From Hyphomicrobium_A sp963724945 (GTDB lineage: Bacteria; Pseudomonadota; Alphaproteobacteria; Rhizobiales; Hyphomicrobiaceae): 64,000 nucleotides of DNA. Positions 17,659 to 26,572 of the stretch are shown piece after piece; within the stretch, counting starts at the first letter, position 1, and every line of letters starts with the position of its first letter. Position numbers and translations under genes: made by a program. The DNA lies in assembly GCA_963724945.1 (NCBI GenBank), contig CAVRWL010000003.1, positions 2,108,001-2,172,000 of the forward strand. Direction: 5' to 3'. The notes beneath the pieces were generated by a model, which was not told the DNA's origin, searched no databases, and was given only the letters and a program-made list of their open reading frames with translations.

Positions 17659-19026
17659 CTAGCCGCTCCCTCTGGCAGGCTCAACATCGCCAGATAGCGC
17701 AATAGGCTCTTGAGCTTGGGCCGATGCTCGCCAAAGCATTACAATCAGAGCCAGGCCGGCGAAAAAGAGATAGCCATGGGCCAGATTGAGTTGCGTGGGA
17801 ACAGTGTACTTGCTCGACGTTATGCAGAGCGCCGACACGAGAAATACGGCACCTAAGGCGATCAATTGTCGGCGCCGCTGAACGCTTTCGGGTCTCGAGG
17901 AGAGGATGCAAAAGAGCGTGGCAAAAACAGGAGGCATTATGCCGTAGTGATGCTCCCATGCGATCGGAGCCTCCATCGTGTAGGCCATCGCCGCGATCTG
18001 GAAGTCCAGCAGCGCGTTATATGCGTTCTGACCCTGACGGCGCCACACCGAGGCCACAACCAAGAGAATGGCTGCGGCCAGAGTGCCGCCGTGAACAATC
18101 GGACTATATGGCGGAAACTTATGCAGATCCCAGACAAGAGGATTTGCAGTTCCGAGCAGCGCATTCAAAATACCGTTTACGGAGTTGTTCTCGATCAAGG
18201 CCTCTCCACGTCGAGACAAGAAGGCGAGCACGCGTAGATAGTCGAGATGCGCCGTCCAACCGAACGTATAGATCGAGATGAGAAAAACTGGCACTAGGCT
18301 GATCACGGCGCCAAGCATGAAGCGCCATTGGCGCCGCGCCAAGGCCCAAATCGCGAAGGCGCCGAATTGCGGTTTGATGGTGCACAGTAGACCAATCAGA
18401 ATGCCAGCGGCCAGCCTGCGGCTGGACAACATGGCGATGCACGCAAACGTAAAGCCGGTATCGATCCAGACCTGGATTTGGCCCAACCAAAACCCGACCA
18501 TCAACGGATAGAACACGAGCGTCGAGGTCCCCACCAGGATGGCGCCGGCAGTTCCGGCTGGGGACGCAGCTGCCTCCCTACCCTTGATCCGGACCAGCAT
18601 CAGGTGAAACAGCCACCCGACACCGAAAGCGTTGAGCGCAATCAATGCGCGATTGATGTTGTTCAGGGATTGGTTTAAGTTAAGCCCAAGCGACTGCAAC
18701 CCTAAAATTGGCAGCAATGCAGTGGGCGGGTATTGGAATTTGACTGCTTGTTTGAAGAAGACTTCCTGATAAAGCGAATCAGCGCCGGAGGCACGCACAT
18801 ATTCCAGCGCTTGCCGCATTGGCTCCCAAGAATCCCAATTGGCGTGGTTGAAATGGAGCAGCCAAATCTTGAGAGGAACAATTTCTGACCATCCCAAGAC
18901 TCTTTCCTGCAGAACGCCGACCGGTATGACTACGATGACGACCAAAGCCGCAGCAAAAGTCAGGCGCCACGTGGGGCTATCAAGCACCTGGGCATAGATC
19001 GCACGCACAAATGCGCTGGCCTTCAC
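17659..19026 (-). CDS. GT87 family polyprenyl-phosphate glycosyltransferase (DUF2029)
   Basis: A 455-residue membrane protein with about ten helices. The first long periplasmic loop begins after helix 1 and contains the acidic/aromatic segment WDSWEPMRQALEYVR followed by QEVFFKQAVKFQYPPTALL, a pattern typical of GT87 (DUF2029) mannosyltransferase-like enzymes. These use polyprenyl-phosphate sugars as donors at the periplasmic face. The start is a GTG at 19026. A second GT87 gene lies at 19476-20853 on the same strand, separated by about 450 bases. Donor and acceptor are unknown. Confidence 0.78.
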   Translation of the reverse strand: MKASAFVRAIYAQVLDSPTWRLTFAAALVVIVVIPVGVLQERVLGWSEIVPLKIWLLHFNHANWDSWEPMRQALEYVRASGADSLYQEVFFKQAVKFQYPPTALLPILGLQSLGLNLNQSLNNINRALIALNAFGVGWLFHLMLVRIKGREAAASPAGTAGAILVGTSTLVFYPLMVGFWLGQIQVWIDTGFTFACIAMLSSRRLAAGILIGLLCTIKPQFGAFAIWALARRQWRFMLGAVISLVPVFLISIYTFGWTAHLDYLRVLAFLSRRGEALIENNSVNGILNALLGTANPLVWDLHKFPPYSPIVHGGTLAAAILLVVASVWRRQGQNAYNALLDFQIAAMAYTMEAPIAWEHHYGIMPPVFATLFCILSSRPESVQRRRQLIALGAVFLVSALCITSSKYTVPTQLNLAHGYLFFAGLALIVMLWRASAQAQEPIALSGDVEPARGSG

Positions 19027-19475
19027 TCGACACTGGGTCCAACATTATCTTTCGAATACATAGTAGTCTGTCTCGCGCTGCGGGCTGTGCGTACCAGCGA
19101 GGATTGGCTTCGTTTAGCTCATGGCCGGCCAAATTACGAAATACAAAACGACCCGCAGGAAAAACGCACCCTCCGAGTCGCTCCTCTTGAGGTCCGAACG
19201 TTATGGTCGCGGCGACGCCACTCCTTGCGCTCCCCGGCGCCGGGGTCGCGGACACGCGTGCCCGATCAGTCTGGTGCCGGCCGGCAAAACGCATGCGTTG
19301 CAATCGATCGCTGATCTTCTGCCCAATGTCGGTGCCAGCACCACTTTTGAACAAGGATGAAAATGTGCGTAGGGGCGGCAGCCGACACGCAGGGCCTAAC
19401 ACTTTGTTGTTAGAGGAAGCGCGGCCGCGGGCAGCGAAATCGGCCGCCACGGTTAGCCGGAAACCCTAATGCAAA
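19027..19475. other. Intergenic region between two GT87 genes
   Basis: 449 bases. No frame with protein-like features was found on either strand. It probably carries the promoter of the 17659-19026 gene. Confidence 0.45.
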
Positions 19476-20853
19476 TCAGGCCGCCGAGCCCGGCGCGGCC
19501 CTTCCCCTCACCGCCGGCGTGGACGGCGAGAGCAGGCCGCCTGACATGGCCAGCCACCAGGCAACTAGGCCGAACCATAGCAGGCCGCCCAGCATGAAAT
19601 GCGAGACGGCAAACGAAGAGTAGAACGCCATCAAGGGGGAGTGCGTCGTCGATTGCGGCCACAAGACCAGAGGCGTGACCAGGGCAATGGCGATCCACCC
19701 AATGACGCGGGCCGAAGTCGGGAAGGACGGCTCGGCTCGAAGGAAGAATGCCGCGGGCATGAGCAGCCACACATAGTAGTGGGCCCAAGCCAACGGACTG
19801 GATACCAGGCACAGGCAGATCACGAGAAGATACTGCAGGTCCCGACGCCGGCCGGAACTCCTGCGCTTCGGCGCCGCTTTGAGGCGGCAGCCTCCAACAG
19901 GCCAACAAGGCGACGATAAAGATCGCGGCGATGATGATCTGAGCTGCGAGTCTCTCGCCCTGCTGCGGCGCATGGGAGACCCAATCGAGCAGGATATCCG
20001 GGGGCTCATGCAGCCGGTAGAGAAACGCCGGAATCGACTGAACGCTCGCGCCAGCTAACCAGCCATGGCTGTACTGCATGATCGTCTGCAGCCAGTAGAG
20101 ATTGAGGTCCCAGCCAAAGAGAGCCAGCGAGAGAAGCACGGTCACGACGCCGACGGAGGCAAAGGCGAATACACCGCGCCAGTCGCGCCGCAGCAGGAAG
20201 AAGAGACCGAAGAGCGCCAGCGGCGGCTTAATGACGGTGGCCGCCCCTAATAGCGCGCCCGCCGCGGTAGGGCGCCGCGCGCGCAGCAGAACGAGCCCGG
20301 CCGCCAAGGCGAACAGAATGAAATAGCTCGTGTTGCCAAACTTGATCGCGTTGAGCAGCGGGCCATTGACCGCGAACAGCAGCGCCAGCAGCCAGCGCTC
20401 GCGCAGCTCGAGGCTCGCCAAGCGGACCAGCAGGAACCAGGCGCCGACGACCGATCCGATCCCGATGAAGGTGAAGATGGCAGCCGCTAGTTTCGGTGGA
20501 AACCAGCCGAACGGGGCGAAGAGATAGGCCACCACCGGGATGTTGACGAAGCCGCCTTCCGCACCCACTCCGATCAAAGCGCGCAGGTTCTCCTGATTGT
20601 GGTCGAGCGCCGCCCGGCCCGCCGGATAATACGCGTTCAAGAAATCCCAGAAGGGAGCCGGCGGGCTGCTGACTTTGAAGCTCGTGAGCTCGAGCACAGC
20701 GACGGCGAGCACGACGAGCGCCGTGCCGTAGACGGGCATCGTGGAGCTCGGCAGGAGGCTGGCCGGCAGCACCCGGTAGCGCGCCAACCAGAAGATAGCG
20801 ACCACGCCGACGACGGCGGCCAGCAAATGTCCGACATAGACGAGGCTATGCAC
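19476..20853 (-). CDS. Second GT87 family glycosyltransferase, frameshift near the 3' third
   Basis: A membrane glycosyltransferase of about 458 residues once one extra base is removed. From the GTG at 20853 (AGGAAG just upstream) it has many helices, the loop PPAPFWDFLNAYYPAGRAAL and FVNIPVVAYLFAPFGW, and a run of GT87-like helices to EAQEFR. At 19850-19851 one surplus C shifts the frame. The true C-terminus then reads RRDLQYLLVICLCLVSSPL, AHYYVWLLMPAAFFL and so on to a TGA at 19476. In the unshifted frame the tail turns polar and runs to 19453. An inverted copy of 72 bases around this join lies at 22698-22768. Confidence 0.72.
19777..19848 (-). repeat. Inverted repeat, copy inside the GT87 gene
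   Basis: A 72-base stretch of the GT87 gene that encodes the RRDLQYLLVICLCLVSSPL region. It recurs in opposite orientation at 22698-22768, with one missing base and one substitution. It is the intact, protein-coding copy. Confidence 0.8.
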
Positions 20854-21238
20854 TGGCGGGCTTCCTATCTCAAATCGACAGGCCCGGCGGCGGTTTGCGC
20901 AACATCGAGTGACATGCCCCTATCGGCATGCCTGTTGCATGGAAGAACGCTAGCGTGCGTGACCAGCAACTGGCCCTGGCTGACGGCAGCGTAGGCAGGC
21001 CCAAGGCAGGTAGCAAGATCGCTTCCGGAGGAAGGTGGACGTCAGCCTGTCGAGGGGGATGCCGGGACGATGTTGACGCCGGCGCCGCTGGCGGGGCACG
21101 TGGCATTTTCTGCCTACGCCCCGCGGCGTAGTGATACTGCTTTCGGGGGAGTTTGGGCCGTGTCCTCGCTCGTGCTCCCGGGCAATCTCACCTGCAATGG
21201 CGTAAGAGACACGCCCCTGCGTGCACCACTATGCTTCG
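20854..21238. other. Intergenic region with no recognised gene
   Basis: 385 bases between the divergent GT87 gene and a DUF4214 remnant. Short frames lack protein-like character. It should hold the GT87 promoter. Confidence 0.4.
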
Positions 21239-21373
21239 ATGATCAAGGGCGGCAAAGCGAGCCGCGCAGAGATCGCAGAGAGGATCATGGCCTCGGACGA
21301 GTTTCACACCAAGCATGAGGCACTTTACAACGCGCGGACGCCGGAGCGTTCTCGCGCCCAGGTGGCACCCTGA
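21239..21373 (+). pseudogene. DUF4214 C-terminal remnant
   Basis: A 44-codon frame reading MIKGGKASRAEIAERI, then MASDEFHTKHEAL, ending in TGA at 21371-21373. The G-x-x-SRAEIAERIMASDEF pattern matches the last helix pair of DUF4214 domains, which are small helical repeats often fused to secreted or EPS-linked proteins. The frame is closed upstream by a TAA at 21208, so the rest of the gene is gone. Its stop overlaps an ATG in the glycosyltransferase frame (TGATG). A complete DUF4214 domain is present in the protein at 38180-39661. Confidence 0.55.
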
Positions 21374-21426
21374 TGGGTGCCGGCGTCCGGCAGGAACGCT
21401 GCAAATGCGCCGAGACGAGAGCAAGA

Positions 21427-22377
21427 ATGACCTTTGAATTGCTTGGCTCGAGCCCGGTCAGCAGCGCCAGGGCGGACAGTTTGGATGCGCGACTGCGCCT
21501 GGCGGTGGGTATTGCGACGGCCGGCCGGCAAGCCACGCTGAACGAGACGCTTGCCGAGATCGCCAAGCAGAAGCGCGTTCCCGATGTCGTCGTCCTGTGC
21601 CCCGTCGCTCGCGAGGACCTCGACTACGCGTTTCTCGAGACAGTGCCGTACGCAACCAGGGTTGTGTCGGCCCCACCGGGACTTACGCGTCAGCGCAATG
21701 CCATTTTGCGTGCGGTCGAGGATCTCGACGCGGTGGCCTTCTTCGACGATGACTTCTTTCCTGCGCCGAATTACCTCGCCAACGCCGAATGCATCCTGCA
21801 GCGTGACAGTGACGTCGTCGTCATGACCGCGGGCGCTCTGATCGAGGATGGCATACACGGCCTGGGCCTGACGCCGCAGCACGCACGCGAGCGCATAGCG
21901 GCCGTACCCGCTCCCATCACAGCTGGCGCAGTCCGGCCGGACTACGGCGCCTATGGCTGCAACATGGTCATTCGTCTCGGGCCTGTGCGCGAGCACAAGC
22001 TGGCCTTCGACGAAAGCCTGCCACTCTATGGCTGGCAGGAGGACATCGACTTCAGCCGCCAGATGGCCAATTGGGGGCGGGTCGTCCGTGCCGAGGCGCT
22101 TACGGGTGTGCACCTGGGTGTGAAGCGCGGTCGCACCTCTGGCGTCCGCTTTGGCTACTCCCAGGTGGCCAACCCGATCTTCCTCATCCGCAAGGGCACC
22201 GTCTCGCGCTCGTTCGGTGGCCGCACTATGGTCAAGAACCTGCTCGCTAATCTCGCGCGCAGCTTCCGGCCCGAGGCTCATGTTGATCGCATCGGACGCC
22301 TCAAAGGCAACCTGATGGCGCTGCTCGACCTCTTCCGGGGACGGCTTCACCCTGGCCGTATTTTCGATTTCGAGTAG
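21427..22377 (+). CDS. Glycosyltransferase family 2
   Basis: A GT-A glycosyltransferase of 316 residues from the ATG at 21427 (MTFELLG); an alternative in-frame ATG at 21373 would add 18 residues and overlap the DUF4214 remnant's stop. The fold is shown by LRLAVGIATAGRQATL, the strand DVVVLCP, a D-D-D triplet in AFFDDDFFPAPNYL (107-109) for metal/nucleotide binding, and YGWQEDIDFSRQM with the ED motif. It ends with a basic amphipathic tail and no membrane helix. It probably adds one sugar to the lipid-linked EPS unit. The region downstream is a graveyard of gene scraps. Confidence 0.8.
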   Translation: MTFELLGSSPVSSARADSLDARLRLAVGIATAGRQATLNETLAEIAKQKRVPDVVVLCPVAREDLDYAFLETVPYATRVVSAPPGLTRQRNAILRAVEDLDAVAFFDDDFFPAPNYLANAECILQRDSDVVVMTAGALIEDGIHGLGLTPQHARERIAAVPAPITAGAVRPDYGAYGCNMVIRLGPVREHKLAFDESLPLYGWQEDIDFSRQMANWGRVVRAEALTGVHLGVKRGRTSGVRFGYSQVANPIFLIRKGTVSRSFGGRTMVKNLLANLARSFRPEAHVDRIGRLKGNLMALLDLFRGRLHPGRIFDFE

Positions 22378-22697
22378 TGGCCGCTCCGTGCGCGTCGCGC
22401 TGCGGCACTGCGAAATTGGTGCCATGCGTGCCGACGCTTGCAGCATCTGCTGGCGCAGGCTGCAGCCACCGGACTGGTGCTGATCTGGAACTACGCCGGA
22501 GCCCGCCTCTTGGTGTTCCGCGGTAGCCGCCATTGATGCGTTACTATCGAAGCTGTTGCCAGCCGCCCGTGCCCCTCTACGAGGGTGATCAACCGGTCTG
22601 CTTCAGGGGCGGGCCACATTCCGATCTTTGCGGTGTCCGTCGATAGCCCATGCAAGCACTCGGGGCAGCGCGCCGAAGGAGGGGTCGGGGCGAGCGA

Positions 22698-22768
22698 GCG
22701 TCGGGACCTGCAGTATCTTCTCGTGATCGCCTGTGCCTGATATCCAGTCCGTTGGCTTGGGCCCACTA
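22698..22768 (+). repeat. Inverted GT87 fragment
   Basis: 71 bases nearly identical to the complement of 19777-19848. One base is missing in the stretch encoding VICLC, and one substitution creates a stop, so this copy cannot be translated through. It is either the last trace of a third GT87 gene or a misplaced copy of the one at 19.5 kb. Confidence 0.8.
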
Positions 22769-22878
22769 GCGAGCCGTGGGCATCATGAGGACATCGGCGG
22801 ACTGACGCCGGGATCGATGACGCCGCGCGCCACATCAATCGAGGAGGAGGGCGTCTACATCGACAACGTGAGGTTCGG

Positions 22879-22953
22879 CTGCAGGCAACGTTGCTGCCTG
22901 AAACGATCGAGGACTACGTTGGCGAGGAGAGCCCGTTTCGGGTGATCGATGCC
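22879..22953 (+). mobile_element. IS1182-type transposase N-terminal scrap
   Basis: 25 codons reading LQATLLPETIEDYVGEESPF followed by RVIDA. This is the usual opening of IS1182-family transposases (QATLLPE...DYV.E.NPVRVIDAFVD). Similarity stops abruptly after RVIDA, and the rest of the transposase is absent. Confidence 0.6.
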
Positions 22954-23110
22954 AGCTTGGTATCGGTTCAGGGGGGCAGGCCAAGCAACAATTTCTATCA
23001 GCTTTTGCGGTGCATAGGCCGGCCCTTGTCTTCATCGACTGAGACTATTAATGGATCGGATCCGAATGCCTCGCGGGCCTTTGTGAGCCGTTACGACTTG
23101 GAGCATCCAT

Positions 23111-23554
23111 TTGGTCTGGGCATTCCTGGCAGTAGCAGTCATCGGATTTGCTACCGGTCTGCGGTTTCGCGTCTCCATGCTTTTCGGCGTCGCCGTAGTT
23201 GTTGTTGCGCTGACCGTTGCGGCCGCCGGGTATTTTGGTTGGACAATCGCACGATTAATCATTGTGTGTTTCGCACTGCTAATCGTGCAGCAGCTTTGCT
23301 ATTTCCTGGGCCTATACGTGTCGTGGACGATAGACAAACGACGGCGACCACTGAGAGGCCGGGTGTCTCCTGCAGCGCAAATGACAGTACGAGAACCGCT
23401 ACGCCACCTGTCAGGATGTGGGTTGGCGCTGTCAGGATGTCTCATCGGTGTGGAGAACGGCAGGGATGGTGCGAATAAGTATCGCCAGGTCCCGCCATAT
23501 CGACCACCTGCGCACATAATGCCGGTCCATTGCGACGCGTCGGTCATAGGGTAG
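23111..23554 (+). CDS. Small multi-helix membrane protein of EPS loci
   Basis: A frame of up to 147 residues from a TTG at 23111 with GGAG eight bases upstream. The first 75 residues form two or three membrane helices (VWAFLAVAVIGFATGLRF, VAVVVVALTVAAAGYFGW, LIIVCFALLIVQQLCYFLG). This layout resembles small membrane proteins often found next to rhizobial EPS genes. The C-terminal half is polar and overlaps the convergent sugar transferase by over 120 bases, so the true stop may be earlier than shown. Function unknown. Confidence 0.45.
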   Translation: MVWAFLAVAVIGFATGLRFRVSMLFGVAVVVVALTVAAAGYFGWTIARLIIVCFALLIVQQLCYFLGLYVSWTIDKRRRPLRGRVSPAAQMTVREPLRHLSGCGLALSGCLIGVENGRDGANKYRQVPPYRPPAHIMPVHCDASVIG

Positions 23555-24319
23555 CAGGTTGCGTCCGCTGACCTGCCAGAGGCCGGTCATGCCGGGCCGC
23601 GCCCGGGTGTACTCATCCCAATACTCGCCATAGTTTGCGATCTCGGCGTCGACGACTGGGCGTGGGCCGACGCAGCTCATGTGCCCCATCAGCACGCTCA
23701 GAAGCTGCGGCAGCTCGTCGATACTGGATCGGCGAAGAATTTGACCGAGAGCGGTCGTACGAGGATCTTGCTTCAGCTTCCGCGTTGCGCGCCATTCGCG
23801 GGCGGCATTCGGATTGCTGTCGAGATGCCGCTCCAGCACCTTCTCCGCATCGTTCACCATCGTACGGAACTTGAAGCATTGGAACGGGCGCCCCCCGAAC
23901 CCGAGCCGACGGTGCGAGAAGACGATGGGACGCCCCATCGTGAAAAAGATGGATGCGGCGACGAGAAGCAGCAGCGGCGAGAGAATGACAACGCTGGTCA
24001 GCACCACAACGATGTCGAGTACGCGCTTGCTCAAGCCGCCGGTCGGCTGGTCAACGGGCACTCCCAGGAGTGCGTATCCATTGCGAGACGGGCGCGGGAT
24101 GGAAGCGAGCAAAACCTTGCGCTTCGAACCGGCGCGACTCTTGTCGTTCCAGCGCGCCGCACCGTTGTCCAGCCGCGGCGGCAAGCATGGTTCGCCGACC
24201 GGTTCTGCATAGCGTTCGTCTTGGCGAATGAGGTTTACAGACTCGGACACGGATGTTGCTGCCACTGTGCACTGAATGCAGCGAGTTTTAGATTTCGCTC
24301 GCGCAACAACAAGGAGCAA
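23432..24319 (-). CDS. ExoY/WcaJ-type initiating sugar transferase
   Basis: A 295-residue polyprenyl-phosphate sugar-1-phosphate transferase. One N-terminal membrane segment (SKRVLDIVVVLTSVVILSPLLLL) leads into the catalytic domain with HRRLGFGGRPFQCFKFRTM, the R-R-S-S-I-D-E-L-P-Q-L motif, MSCVGPRPV and RARPGMTGLWQVSGRN. These are all signatures of the family that loads the first sugar phosphate onto undecaprenyl phosphate. The first 85 residues are poorly conserved and the only start found is a TTG, so the true start may be internal. A regulator gene lies just upstream on the same strand. Confidence 0.88.
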   Translation of the reverse strand: MLLVVARAKSKTRCIQCTVAATSVSESVNLIRQDERYAEPVGEPCLPPRLDNGAARWNDKSRAGSKRKVLLASIPRPSRNGYALLGVPVDQPTGGLSKRVLDIVVVLTSVVILSPLLLLVAASIFFTMGRPIVFSHRRLGFGGRPFQCFKFRTMVNDAEKVLERHLDSNPNAAREWRATRKLKQDPRTTALGQILRRSSIDELPQLLSVLMGHMSCVGPRPVVDAEIANYGEYWDEYTRARPGMTGLWQVSGRNLLPYDRRVAMDRHYVRRWSIWRDLAILIRTIPAVLHTDETS

Positions 24320-24422
24320 AAAATAGGTAGCTGCGACGAGCCGCCATCCCGAAAATGCAGGTGCGGGAAATTCACCAGAGCGCTTCGCCGCAGATCGTGC
24401 GAGCGAGCCGACCCTTCGGCGT

Positions 24423-25208
24423 TCAGCTGGCGAGCTCCTCGCCGTTCAACAGCCGGTTTGCCATGTATGCCACTTCGGTGCGATTGGTGGCGTGCAGCTT
24501 CTTCATGATGTTGCGTACATGGACCTTAACCGTGCTCTCCCGCATCTTGAGCTCGTAGGCGATGATCTTGTTCGCCTTGCCGCGTCTCAGTGCGTCGACC
24601 ACGGCGGCTTGGCGGGCCGTGAAGATGCTATTTGTCGTTTTCGCTGGAGCAGTCGGCTCTTCCGGTGTGCGGGAATGTGCGGCTAACAGGCTGCTCGCAG
24701 GCACGTAAACGCCGCCTGCTCGAGCGAGCCCGATTGCTTGGATGACGATGGGTATCGACAGGCTGGTGGGAATGTAGCCGCGCACGCTCTTGCCCAGCAT
24801 CTTCACAATGAGATCGGGATCCTCATTGTTGGAAAGGACGACGATTGCACAGGTTCCGATCTGGCTCGATAGATCGGTCAGCCGGTGCACTTCGGCCAGT
24901 GCCTCTTCGTGCGACCTACCGTACTGGCAAAGTATAATGAGTGCCGTTGATGCCAGTTGCGGATCGTTGAACCACTGATCGATGCTTGAAAAGGCGCTCA
25001 CAACAGCGCTGCTATCATCGCTGAGAACGCGAAGGAGACACTCCCTCGAAAAGCGGTGACTATCGATTATTGCGATAGTGCTCGTTCGACCAACGTTGGG
25101 CGCCACTGCTGCGGCAGCAGGATCTAATCTCTCAGATCCCTTTGCGGGCTGCTCTGGCTGTGAGGATTTAGCTGCAAGACTTGACGTCTTAGATGCAAGA
25201 TTTGACAT
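24423..25208 (-). CDS. LuxR/FixJ-type response regulator with atypical receiver
   Basis: A 261-residue regulator. The start at 25208 (MSNLASK) is preferred because GAGGCGAG precedes it; ATGs or TTGs further upstream give less likely extensions. Residues about 45-165 form a receiver-like domain (TIAIIDSHRFSRECLLRVLS, CAIVVLSNNEDPDLI). The usual phospho-acceptor strand reads ALIILCQYG with no Asp, and the conserved Lys position reads GYIPTS. The C-terminus is a LuxR helix-turn-helix (FTARQAAVVDALRRGKANKIIAYEL, STVKVHVRNIMKKL). It probably controls the adjacent EPS genes without phosphorylation. The target promoter is not visible. Confidence 0.82.
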   Translation of the reverse strand: MSNLASKTSSLAAKSSQPEQPAKGSERLDPAAAAVAPNVGRTSTIAIIDSHRFSRECLLRVLSDDSSAVVSAFSSIDQWFNDPQLASTALIILCQYGRSHEEALAEVHRLTDLSSQIGTCAIVVLSNNEDPDLIVKMLGKSVRGYIPTSLSIPIVIQAIGLARAGGVYVPASSLLAAHSRTPEEPTAPAKTTNSIFTARQAAVVDALRRGKANKIIAYELKMRESTVKVHVRNIMKKLHATNRTEVAYMANRLLNGEELAS

Positions 25209-25430
25209 GGTGACACTCGCCTCGATCATGCACCCAGGGGGAACCGGTTGGTTCAACCTCATATTTAACAAGGCGTTACGATAAGAGTTTAAAGTAGCCC
25301 AATGATGTTGACCTTGCAACACGATCAGTGCCCAGCCGGTCTAAGTCTTTCAGCGTAGTAGGGTTGACGCTGAAGGTCGTATTTCCCGCTCAGGGTTTGG
25401 GCAGGCTCGACCAGAGCGCGAATATGATTG

Positions 25431-26461
25431 TTAACCAGCGCCGCCAAGTTGCGCCTCGGTTGGCAAGAGGAAGTGCACTTCCGAGTAAGGTGAATGTCGC
25501 ACGCACATGAGCGGATTGGACGCTCCACGCAGGTAGGTGTCGAAGAACGCGAGGGTATATGAGTCGATGATTGCGCGGAGACGGCTATAGCCCGGTGCCT
25601 GTGGCAGGAAACGTTCGGTGGCGGCCAGGATGGCGGTCGCAGAAGTCCTCATCAAAACTACCGGCAACCTCAATGACGTGGCTCCTAGGCTGCGACGCTT
25701 GGCGCCGAGCGCTCCGATAGGGTGTGTGATAGCCTTCGTTTGCGGGGTCGCTGAGCATGAGTAAATACGGGGTGGTGAGAACACCGCCTTGCTCTGCTGC
25801 ATCACCGACGAGATTTGCGGCGGCGACAAAGCGGCCCGTCAGCGTCGATTGCGCGGCGACCAGTCCGCCGAGCGCATATCCAATGATTCCCCACCCGGCT
25901 GGGATCAATGCTGTCCGTGTAAGCGTTTCGCCGCGCCTCGAGCTTTAGGTGTTGGAGGGCGTCGAGGAACAGGGAGGCCGTCCTGACGCCGCGCGCCACG
26001 CAAAGCCGCCGATAATTATGCAATTCATCTGCCCCCGCGTCGTGACGATATGGCGGCTCTCCCCCTTTATCCCTGCGGAAAGGATCATCGATGGCAGCGA
26101 CTATGAAGCCGTGGCTCGCGAGATTTGCGAGCATAAAGGTATTGTCATCGTGATGATCGGATCCAGGCACATATATGATGGCGGGAATTGCCTTAAGCGA
26201 CCTAATGATAGGCGCACCGTGACGAGCTGGCGCCCATGTCGGATGACGAAGTATTCCGAGCCAATTTTGCGCGCGGGTCCACCAGGTCGTAGTAGCGCCA
26301 TTGGCCGGATACCAAAGCTGTGTGACGATCGTGCCAGAGTGCTTCGGGCCGGCAGCGATGCGCAGCTCGAGCTTCGTCGTTCCAACCGTATGCGGACCCG
26401 CATGACTATCTTGACGGGCACGGGTTGAACGGCTCGGATTTGCGTTATCTATATTGTTCAT
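25431..26461 (-). pseudogene. Alpha/beta hydrolase paralogue, frameshifted, nucleophile lost
   Basis: A relative of the hydrolase at 16341-17641. The first frame gives KLELRIAAGPKHSG, TQLWYPA, AIIYVPGSDHHDDN and FIVAAIDDPF. Removing one G from the run at 25889-25892 continues it as VGIIGYALGGLVAAQSTL, and removing one base at 25641 continues it as AILAATERFLPQAPGYSRL to YLRGASNPL. The nucleophile elbow reads G-Y-A-L-G-G where the intact paralogue has G-F-S-F-G-G: the catalytic Ser is Ala (codon gcg). Two frameshifts plus a missing nucleophile favour a non-functional gene, although the shifts alone could be sequencing errors. Confidence 0.72.
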
Positions 26462-26572
26462 TGGCCGACAAGCTCGACCCGGACACTGCGAACGAAGCCG
26501 TCATTTCGACGGTCGCTTCCCAGCTCGTCGTCTCACGAACCTCCATTTAAACCGGCTCCTTGGTTCCCCCAT

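Larger units (their letters stand above)
22378..23110. other. Degenerate region with gene and IS scraps
   Basis: About 730 bases with no intact gene. Two pieces are identifiable: an inverted scrap of a GT87 gene at 22698-22768 and an IS1182-type transposase start at 22879-22953. Between and around them I see no coding sequence on either strand. Confidence 0.6.
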
